Assembly (NCBI RefSeq): GCF_003171515.1 | Contig: NC_089394.1 | Location: forward strand, 2,480,001-2,544,000 | Length of the DNA stretch: 64,000 nucleotides | Reading direction: 5' to 3' | DNA from: Pyrenophora tritici-repentis | Lineage: Eukaryota > Ascomycota > Dothideomycetes > Pleosporales > Pleosporaceae | In this document: positions 55,665 to 64,000 of the stretch, in pieces | Position numbering within the stretch: the first letter of the stretch is position 1 | Layout: every line of letters begins with the position of its first letter | The notes under the pieces: generated by a model | What the model was told of the DNA's origin: nothing | Seen by the model: the letters and a program-made list of their open reading frames with translations, nothing else | Databases searched by the model: none | Translations under genes and position numbers: made by a program

Positions 55665-58324
55665 ATGGCCAGCAACTCTTCGCCCGCCGTCCGCAAGACG
55701 GGCGCGCCCGAGAAGAAGTACAAATGCCAGTTTTGCAACCGCGCCTTCAGCAGGAGCGAGCATCGCAGCCGCCACGAGCGTTCTCGTAAGTCCCCCACCC
55801 AGCGTCGCGATGGAGCTTGCTTTGTTTAGAGCGGGGTAGCTGTTTACTGATGCGGGACACTCGCGCCGTGGTCGCGCTGCGGGGAAGAGAGAGACGGTGT
55901 TGCTAACTGCCCCTCACTGCAGACACCAAAGAGCGCCCATTCAAGTGCCTCAAGTGCCGCAGCACTTTTGTGCGGCGCGACCTTCTCCTGCGCCACGACC
56001 GCACCGTCCACGCAAAGGATGGCGGCGCGCCTCTGCCCAGCGAGCAGAAGCGACGGACGGCCAGCAAGGCTACTGACGCCGGGCCCTCGAAGCCCGCGCC
56101 TGTTGAGAGTGCCACGACGCTCGAGCGCATCGAAGCCGACAACGATGCCATGCACGAGGATGAGGATCTCAATGCTGCCGCTATGCTGATGACCGACTTC
56201 CACCACAAGGCAATGGCCAGTCAGGAGCCCGAGATGATTCCGGAGCACAACGAGCCCGTCATCTCGCCCACCGGCCCGTCCATGATGGAGCCCGTCATCC
56301 CGTACACCGCCCCTGGCCAGAACATGCTCCCCCAGATGCCCTGGAGAGACTCAATGGTTCCCCAGTCGGAACCCAAGTCGTCGCCCAACACACATTCGGC
56401 CTTCAACACCGCCAGCGCCCTCGGCTCGCATCCGCATCAGCTGCCTCCTCTTATGGAGCGCACCATGTCTGGCAGTGACACCCTTGCGCCTACCTTCCAA
56501 GCCATGAACGGTGGCAATGGTCTTGGCACGCCTGGTGCTCTCTCGCCGTACCCCTCCATGATGGGGCCCGTGTCGCCTGTTGATTACCGCAAGTCGCCCG
56601 GTCCCAACCAGGCGCTGATGATGACCCGAGCCCCCCAGCTTGACTCTGAAGAACAGTGCGCTAGGATTTACGAGAACATCAAGCAGTATGACAGCGAAAG
56701 CGCGCTCCTAGAGACGTTCCACCTGCCGAGTCTGAACACGCTGAACCGCCTGTTGAAGACGTACTTTGATCTGTTCCACCACCACCTCCCGTTCCTGCAC
56801 CCTGCCACGTTCAACCCCACTGAAGTGTCTGCCCCACTACTGCTCGCGGTGCTATCGATAGGTGCCCTGTACATCTTCGACCAAGACCAGGCCTACATGC
56901 TCCACATCGGATCAAAGGTTCTTGTCAATCAGTTCTTGCAGAACAAAGAAAACTTCAGCTCTCGCAAATGCCCCTTGTGGACCATGCAGAGCACGCTGTT
57001 GAACATGATCTTCTCCAGCTGGAGCGGTGATCCAAAGGGACTCGAGTGGGCATGTTCGATTAAGAGTCTTCTTGCCAATGTATGTAACATGTCGTCGCTT
57101 GCTATGCTCCTTTCTAACACGTGACAGATGGTCGCTGGTAACCGTTACGAGCTTAAGCTTCGATCAGATGCTCGCAATGGTGCTCAGCCAAACCATGAGG
57201 AGTGGGTCGTCGATGAGCAATGCAGGCGAACCTACTATGCTGTCTACATCTTTTTCGGTCTGCTGACTCTCACCTACAACCACACTCCAGCCATGGGCTT
57301 CAACGAGTTTGACACCCTCGAGCTGCCGTCGTCCGAATCACTATGGACCATGGAGGTTTCAGATGATGAAGCCTGGCGAGAAAGCCTGACGTCGTCCAAG
57401 ATCATTACATTCCGACAAGCACATGACAACTTGTTCCAAGGCGAGACTGCCCGCTATAGCGCTTTTGCTACTCGTGTCATGATTAACGCACTTTTCCTAG
57501 AAGTGTGGTACCACAAGCGGAGTCCAGAGGCCCTCCAAGATGTAGTCACAGAGTACAAGCTCCGACTGGCGCTGGAGACCTGGGAGAAATCACTAGAGCT
57601 GTGCGAGCCGGAAACCGTTGTGGTCCAGTTGAGCGCCCCTCACAAGGGCCACCCTCTGATCTTCAACGCCATGGCGTTGTACAGGAACACCCGCGCCCGA
57701 CTCGTGGTAGACCTCAAGTCGATCCAGGAAGCTCTTCGCTACCACGACTCGTATGAAGTCGCTGCTGCCATGACGAACGCTCGCGACAAGGTCCAGCGGT
57801 CGCCTGAGATGATCAAAGTCATCCAAGAGTGCTTCGACTGTATTGAAGTGGCTGCTGTGCAAGGCATTCGCTGGGTTGCTCGTACTTCTGCAACAAATTG
57901 GAGCATCGAGCACCCTCTGACTGGAATGGATCTAATGGTCATTCTCACTTTATGGCTCTACCGCCTCGAACACGACGAGGAGCCAGCTACCGAAGAAGAA
58001 CTCGCCATGTACAACAAGTTGCGCAACTTGTTCGATGATGATTCTGTGGACGTGTATGGTGCAAAATTGAGCTCCACAGTCGCACGGCTTTGGGGTAGCA
58101 TGATCGATGAAGTTGTTGTTTGGGGGTATGTGAATCGTCCAATACTTATGCGAGACTTGTCGCTAACGTTGCACAGTATTACGAAACTCATGGGCGAAGC
58201 TTTCAAGCTTCACTCGCAAGCCCTCGTCGGCTATGAAGACGCAATGTCGTCGCGATCCGGGTCTGCTACACCGTCAATGGCTGCCGGCGGTGTTCAAGTC
58301 CTTGAGATGCAAATGGCCTACTAG
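55665..58324 (+). CDS. C2H2 zinc-finger transcription factor with fungal_trans domain
   Basis: Exons 55665-55785, 55923-57079, 57128-58125 and 58177-58324 give 807 residues. Two adjacent C2H2 fingers are complete: C21, C24, H37, H41 and C49, C52, H65, H70, the second split from the first by intron 1. A Pro/Ser/Met-rich linker follows. The fungal_trans region begins near TYFDLFHHHLPFLHPATFNP and includes EQCRRTYYAVYIFFGLL. This finger-plus-fungal_trans layout occurs in AmdX- and Adr1-type regulators of carbon or nitrogen metabolism, but the target pathway is not deducible. The last intron (51 nt) is stop-free and in frame, so retention would add 17 residues. The start ATG is the first after a C-rich leader. 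Confidence 0.9.
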
Positions 58325-59162
58325 GCCGCATTATCGCTAGTCTGTGCTTGCGATGTCTCTTGTTATTCCTTCATTTTCCTCCATCTTTTCACTGTAGTCG
58401 TCTCCGCGCATTTGGGAGCATGGCATGGCGTTTGGTAGGCGTACCATTGGTCATGCATTTTCATCTCTTTCTGTCTCTCTCTCTCTCTCTCAAGATCTGG
58501 GTAATACGGCGCACGGGGATGGTATGGTCCAGATTCCTACACGCTCGAGCCTCTGCTCACGCTGTTTCTCACCCTTCTAATATCTTTCTCACGCTCATAC
58601 CCATCATCGGCATTTCTGGACTAATGGAGGCTGGCCCCATGCACGTTTTCAGTCTACTTCGGTTCCGCTGTTAGCGCTGCCTCTGCCTTCTTGCTAATAA
58701 CTGTTTTCTTCCTGTTTGCATTTCCTATCATCTCGTTTGGGTGCTATCAAGTTGTTGTCCTGCATAAAGCAGAGTATATCATGATTTGTCCTTGCGGCGA
58801 CGGGACGGGTAATATCCAGGTAGTAGATTGATGAATGTTGGAGCAAGGTGTATTTGAACTAAGATAGTACTGTACAAAAAATATCTCCCTCGACTATTTG
58901 AACCAGCAAAAGTTTCCTAACGTGACGTTACTAATGATGCTGCTGACCATGGATGGTTGATGTTGGGTGGAGCCGCTAATGGACAGTGGTTGCCCACGGA
59001 CCACACTGCATGCCTAGCGCCTCGAGCTCCAATTGAACTTTTCCAAAATTTCGAAGGCACAGCTATCGCAACCAGCCCACCCCACGACGCATTACTAGCC
59101 ACAACCAGCGTGTTGTCTCTTCCCAAACCTCCTACGCAGAAACCCATCGCACAGATTCGAAA
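58325..59162. other. intergenic, no gene seen
   Basis: 3' flank of the C2H2 gene and promoter of NHP2. A (TC)n tract lies near 58475-58490. Confidence 0.6.
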
Positions 59163-59914
59163 ATGTCGAAAGATATTGAAGAAAAGAGACTGAAGAAGGA
59201 CAAGAAGGAGAAGAAGGAAAAGAAGCGCGCAGAGACGGAAGGCGTTTCCAAGAACAAGAAGGACAAAAAGGACAAGAAGTCCAAAGGCGATGTCGAAATG
59301 GTCGATGCGCTCGAGGCCGAGCTTGAGAAGGAGCCCGAAGTCTCCATGGTCAACGTTGTAAACGGCGACGACGAGCCTCGCGGCGCGCTCGTTCCCTTTG
59401 CATTCCCCCTCGCCGACCAAGACAAGGAAGTCAAGAAGATCCTCAAGACTGTCAAGAAATGTATGTTTCCCACATAACTCAGCCTTGCACTTCCCCAGCG
59501 CGCGTAAAAAAAAGACACAGAACTAACACCACCCTCACAGCCGCCAAATCCAAAACCCTCCGCCGCGGCGTCAAAGAAGTGGTAAAAGCGCTCCGCAAAT
59601 CCGCGGCCGCAGGCGCTGGTTCCTCGCTGTCAGACCACCCCTCTGCCATTGTCGTCATCGCAGCCGACATCTCGCCCATGGATGTGATTGCGCACATTCC
59701 CGTTCTCTGCGAAGACCACAACGTGCCGTACATTTACATCAAGAGCCGCGCGCAGCTGGGCGAGGCCAGCGCGACCAAGAGGCCTACCAGCGTCGTCATG
59801 ATTGGCAAGGAGCGCATGGGGAAGAAGGCGGGTGAGGGCGATGACGAGTTTGCTGAGGCGTATGGCGAGTTGGTCAAGGTTGTTAGCAAGGCGGCGAAGA
59901 CGGTGAGGAAGTAG
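59163..59914 (+). CDS. NHP2: H/ACA snoRNP protein Nhp2 (L7Ae family)
   Basis: Exons 59163-59460 and 59541-59914 (80-nt intron with ACTAAC branch site) give 223 residues. A Lys/Glu-rich N-terminal extension (about 1-45) precedes the L7Ae/Nhp2 fold: LRRGVKEVVKAL, SAIVVIAADISPMDVIAHIPVLCEDHNVPYIYI, RAQLGEASATKRPTSVVMIG. Nhp2 is a core protein of H/ACA particles, which guide pseudouridylation of rRNA and snRNA. Known yeast Nhp2 is shorter; the extra basic-acidic extension is usual in filamentous fungi by inference. Confidence 0.93.
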
Positions 59915-60524
59915 ATGGGAGAAGGGTGCATGAGTGAAGGGAGGGAGAACATGTGGCTGTTGTGGTGGAGGAGACTTGTTCGTTCCTGGTGGCTTGTTGC
60001 ATGCCAACTGTGACAAAAGGGATGAGGTGTCTGGCGTTTTGTTCTGTTTCTTTGTACGAAATAGCGGGATGTGACTCTTGTCGCTTCGGGGTTCGGCTTT
60101 TCTTAGGTATCATAGCTATATCTTTGTGTTGAATGATGAGCTATTGAAAGCTGCTTTGCCTGGAATGTTCCAATCACGATGTACGGAATTGACGTGTTGT
60201 ATATAATTTGTTTGATTCATTCTTATTCTCGTCTTTCGACCAGCATATACTCGCCGACAGCAGTGACACTATGGATTAATCTCTGCTTCAGTGAATCTTC
60301 TCAGGGGACGCGGGAAGAACAACTAGCATGTCTCCAATAGGTCGGACTATTCGACAACCAATCCATATCTATCAGCAGAGCCCATTATGGAAACAGGCTA
60401 CCGCAGCTCCTCCCTCTCCTCCTCATCCTCCGCCTCCTCAATCCTCGCACAGGGAAACCCACACTCCACACTCCGTTCCTGCACACCGTATTAGCAATCA
60501 CCCTTACATCACACATTCATACAA
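59915..60524. other. convergent 3' intergenic region
   Basis: Between the stop codons of NHP2 and the 174-residue secreted protein. Contains short AT-rich 3' UTR-like sequence and no gene. Confidence 0.6.
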
Positions 60525-61049
60525 TTAATCCAAACTCACCCTACTACCATTCCCTCCCTCATTCCACTCCCCAGCGTTACACCACGCCACCATCCCCTCC
60601 ACATCTTTCGCAGCCCTTACAGTCGACCATTTCCGCCCGTCACTCTCCAACTCCAAAACATCACTCCCCTCTCTCCCAGTGATACTCAAACTAGCATTAT
60701 CCAACAACCCTCCTACGACGAAAACATCTTGCTCGCTGGCTTTGACGTATGAGTTACGTTCCGCGGGGGATCTCTGTGCTGCGATGTCGATAGTGAGGGC
60801 GTTTGTGTTGTCGGTGAGAGCGTTTAGTTGGATGTAGTTTGTTCGGTCACGGGAGGATGGTGTTGTGAGGAGTTGTTTGTGGAAGAGGGTGAATGTGCAT
60901 TTATCGTTCAGTGATGGGGCTGGCGATTGTGCTGGTGTGTTGCGGCGGAAGATGTGAGGCGGTAGGGGTGGGATGACTCGAGCGTTTGTTGGTGCTGAGG
61001 CGAGGAGGATGAGGGTGGTCAAGGTGGTTAGAAAGTTGGTGGTGTACAT
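60525..61049 (-). CDS. small secreted protein, unknown function
   Basis: A single-exon protein of 174 residues from the ATG at 61049; the longer frame upstream is a leader. The signal peptide MYTTNFLTTLTTLILLASAPTNA is followed by a Pro-rich stretch, RRNTP (possible dibasic processing site), and a mature part with only two Cys (DKCTF and AWCNAGE), which could form one disulphide. No family is recognised. Small, secreted and unassigned proteins are candidate host-interaction or wall proteins, but no direct evidence supports such a role here. Confidence 0.72.
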   Translation of the reverse strand: MYTTNFLTTLTTLILLASAPTNARVIPPLPPHIFRRNTPAQSPAPSLNDKCTFTLFHKQLLTTPSSRDRTNYIQLNALTDNTNALTIDIAAQRSPAERNSYVKASEQDVFVVGGLLDNASLSITGREGSDVLELESDGRKWSTVRAAKDVEGMVAWCNAGEWNEGGNGSRVSLD

Positions 61050-62818
61050 TTTGGAGAGAGAGAGGTGTACGTGTTCTTCTGTTGTAAGGTGGTGTTTGCC
61101 GGAATATAAGGTATCCGGTACTTTAAAGTCGGTGAAAGGAACCAAAAAGCAATCTGATGAAGGGTATGCCGTAGACACTAACAGATTTGTTCAACAAACC
61201 AGCGGCGGAGAAAATGGAGTTGAGACGCGGATATCTTGGAACAAGGACGTATTTGTCAAGTATAGGTATGCGGCTGACAAGCGGCTGATAGCTAACCTTT
61301 GTACTTTGGATGAACAACACAGGCGGGATCAGCAGGAGGATTTGTGATCGATCAACAGAACTGCGCCGTTATTCACGCGCGCTTTGGTGTTTCAAAGGAG
61401 ACTATCGCTGCCTATGCTGGGGTGTCTGACGATCCCCGCTTTCCTTGTACCTACCGAATCTGGGTTATACGGCGGTTGCCTGCTGCAAGCTGCGAGCGGG
61501 GTTGTGGTGACCAAAGTACCGCGGCGCTAACACAGTACGCCTTGTTGCTCTCCGGATGAGCCTGCAGAGGTAAAATTCGCGGTTCTTCGTTGGTAAGTTT
61601 TTGCGTTCATGGAGTATGATTGCACTGGGCTATGGATTGAGGTACTAAGGTTGGGCAAGGACGTTAGGGCGGCGTGGTGAGGTCACTGTTATTGAGGATC
61701 TTCGGTACGCAGGTCTTGGAGTGGCCTGCGCGTGTTGCTCATGGTGCACATGATCAATCTTCATGTACTGGTACGCTTGGTGTGCGCTGGTGGTGACAGA
61801 GACGTCGTCGGTGGGGATACGACGGGGATACGGGCGAGGAATGGCTGAGTGATAAGTAGATACTTAGGTACCTCGTTAGCGCCCAGCGTGCCCCGCGAAA
61901 CACTACGCCCACTGCATGCCATTTTCTCACCATGGTGTCTCCTTTGAGTCTTCCATCGCGATTCACATTCGTTTTCGTTGTTCTCGATTATGTTCATCAT
62001 TCGTGGATCCTAATGGTACTTAGCCGACAGCATCAGGTGAAGCCTATGACTGCCCATTCACTCTCAGACGGCATCATATGTGCAGAGAACCCAGACTACT
62101 GCTTTCGATAGGTGGAATCGGACGACCGTCTATCCAACTTGATACTATAAAATTTCCGGTGTCAAGCGAAAAGCTCCAGAGATCAGAGATCCGTGGAACA
62201 CGATTAAGTGGTCGCAGGAGAATTCTCCATCCACTAGGCATCGGATTCTATTCGCGTGACAAGCCTGAGACAGAATCTAGGATCATCTAAGCGTCCTTTT
62301 CTACATCTGGAATAATACATTGCTCGCTAACGGCACCTGAGATGAGCCTCCCGGGGAAGTTATATTAATCGCGGAACACCTAGGTTTCATACGCAATAAG
62401 AACATCCGATCTTGTAGTCGCAATGCACAACACTGCACGCCACAGCCAAACCCGGGGCAGGTATAATATAGCGGTAATATCAGTGGCTTTGATTCCAGTC
62501 ATATTCCTAGTTACAACAGGCCATAGGAGCCACGCAACATGCATGGCAGCAAGTTGGAGGGTGAAAAGCTATTTTTCGCCTTGGTAACCATGCCGATTGC
62601 CGCTACAAGCTCGTCGACAATAGGCCTAACATAATATTGGAATACTATGGAAGTCTTGACTTACCGGAAATGACCGGGCAGAGTCGTCCGGATCCTGTTG
62701 GGAAATATTCGAGAAGGTGGTAACACCACGAACAGTTCCAAGATGGCATATAAGAGGGAGTACCAATGCCAACTATCCAACGATACAGCAACAACAAGAG
62801 CCTTCCGATACCAGAAAA
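61050..62818. promoter_or_regulatory. divergent upstream region (174-aa secreted protein / AA9)
   Basis: About 1.8 kb between divergent start codons of two secreted-protein genes. No supportable gene inside. It must carry both promoters. A TATA-like TATAAG precedes the AA9 gene. Confidence 0.5.
62749..62754 (+). promoter_or_regulatory. TATA box of the AA9 gene
   Basis: TATAAG 65 bp upstream of the AA9 start codon. Confidence 0.5.
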
Positions 62819-63628
62819 ATGTATGCCTCTGCCCTACTTCTCGGCGCCCTTGCTGTCTTGCTTGACACGGCATCCGCCCACGGTTTCGTCAAGGGTGTGA
62901 ACATCAAAGGCACATTCACCAACGGGTCGGATCCCCTATGGATATATGCCCCTAAGGACAACCGTCCCAAGACCGCAGGTTGGGATGCTCTCAACCAAGA
63001 CATTGGTTTCGTTGAACCCGCGAATGCCGGAACAGCAGACGTCAACTGCCACAAGAGTGCCACAGCCGGCAAACTCTACGCCAACGTTAACCCTGGAGAT
63101 ACCATAGAATTCGTCTGGAACACTTGGCCAGTCGGTCACACCGGCCCAATCATAAACTACATTGCTCCTTGCAACGGTACGTATCCCCATCGTTAAAAAC
63201 ACAATCACAAGCGTGTTGTACTAACTAGCCATACCACAGGCGACTGCAGCACGCTCTCCTCCACCGCCCTCCGCTGGTCCAAAATCACACAATCCGCAAT
63301 TGTCAGCCCTGGCACCTGGATCACCGACCTCCTCATCAAGAACAACTTCAAGACCTCAATGATTCTCCCTGCTAAGCTGGCACCGGGAAACTACGTCATT
63401 CGCCATGAAATCATTGCTCTGCATGCTGCTTCCAACGTCAACGGTGCGCAGCTGTACCCGCAGTGCATCAACCTCAAGGTCGGTGGCAGTGGTACTGTTG
63501 CGCCAACTGGAGGCGTGCCCGGTACGAGCTTGTACACGAAGGAGTTGCCGGGTCTGGTGTTTAATGTTTACACGAACCCTACCACTTACCCATTCCCTGG
63601 GCCAGCGCTGTGGACGGCTGCGAACTGA
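62819..63628 (+). CDS. AA9 lytic polysaccharide monooxygenase (formerly GH61), secreted
   Basis: Exons 62819-63176 and 63240-63628 (63-nt intron with TACTAAC branch site) give a 248-residue precursor. The signal peptide MYASALLLGALAVLLDTASA is cleaved before H21, the N-terminal His of the copper histidine brace. The second brace His is H107 in WPVGHTGPI. IRHEIIALHAASN and AQLYPQCINLKV supply the conserved His and the Gln-Tyr region near the axial copper site. There is no cellulose-binding module. AA9 enzymes oxidatively cleave cellulose or related beta-glucans outside the cell, using copper and an external reductant. The gene is intact. Confidence 0.96.
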
Positions 63629-64000
63629 GGGTTAGATGGGGGCCGAGGAAGGGAGAGATGGAGGAGAGCTGGACTGGGGAAGTGTGGGATAGTGAGATGA
63701 AATTTCTGTTCTTGTATATATTTGGTGGCTCTTGATATGTCAACTTTGTCCGATCTTAGCTTGCAGTCTCAAAACTATCCACTAGCAGATAGTAGAACTA
63801 CATCGTATGGTGTGTGTCTTGCAGGAATCATCTTATCCCTTACAAATACGCCTATAACATACGTGACCCTGTAATTCTTCGATTCTGCGGTCTTTGCTTG
63901 TGAACCCCTTTACTTGCTTTGATCCGAACGGCGGGAAGCAGCTGGTGATTCCGCTCAAGATATCGCTATCGTTTCAATGGTACCCTATGTCTTTAACATG
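63629..64000. other. 3' flank of the AA9 gene
   Basis: The last 372 bp hold the AA9 3' UTR region and no supportable gene. Confidence 0.6.

Noticed and set aside
54820..55839. 339-codon plus-strand frame
   Set aside because: It overlaps the first exon of the C2H2 gene in another frame, begins without an ATG and has Arg/Pro/Ser-biased composition without any domain.
1..64000. Biosynthetic cluster, CRISPR array, phage or other specialised system
   Set aside because: No PKS, NRPS, terpene synthase, cas-like or phage genes are seen; gene functions are mixed and mostly housekeeping.

Overview
This window looks like a chromosome segment from a filamentous ascomycete (Pezizomycotina, probably a dothideomycete). 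The evidence is many short spliceosomal introns (about 48-70 nt, with CTAAC/CTGAC-like branch sites), compact genes on both strands, and a fungal gene set: an FHA-RING ligase, a fungal-type Ras exchange factor, a C2H2/fungal_trans regulator, an AA9 lytic polysaccharide monooxygenase and an RNase T1-family secreted nuclease. The class-level placement is inference. Gene models were built by joining reading frames across GT-AG introns, and frame was checked at every junction.

Layout. 0-1 kb holds the 3' end of a Ty1/copia retrotransposon with its LTR, followed by a tRNA-like Pol III unit. 2.3-6 kb has an UNC93-like membrane protein and an AlkB dioxygenase. 6-11.5 kb is gene-poor, with one tentative small gene. 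11.5-21 kb carries a secreted RNase, a PEX11-family protein, a bestrophin-like channel, a DMA1-type FHA-RING E3 ligase and mitochondrial processing peptidase alpha. 21.4-32.9 kb has a conserved Cys-containing protein of unknown function, an Mpv17/PMP22 protein, a SprT-like/BTB protein, a vWA protein with Pro/Gln/Gly-rich tails and an unknown membrane protein. 33-40.9 kb has GEP4, SmD3, IRC6, a methyltransferase, a LPAELRNQIYE-type protein and an Ala/Pro-rich secreted protein. 43.8-52 kb has a GH16 wall enzyme and a CDC25-type RasGEF. 55.6-64 kb has a C2H2 regulator, NHP2, a small secreted protein and an AA9 LPMO.

How the genes relate. Most are unlinked housekeeping genes: RNA processing (SmD3, NHP2), mitochondrial and peroxisomal function (MAS2, GEP4, PEX11, Mpv17/PMP22), signalling (RasGEF, DMA1) and vesicle traffic (IRC6). 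The secreted set (RNase T1 family, GH16, Ala/Pro-rich protein, 174-aa protein, AA9) is scattered. I see no biosynthetic cluster, CRISPR array or phage-like system. The most notable observations are two single-base C-run frameshifts in the otherwise intact MAS2 gene, a SprT-like protein whose HExxH motif reads HHxxH and which is fused to a BTB-like region, stop-free in-frame introns in two genes, and a copia LTR ending about 150 bp upstream of a tRNA-like unit.
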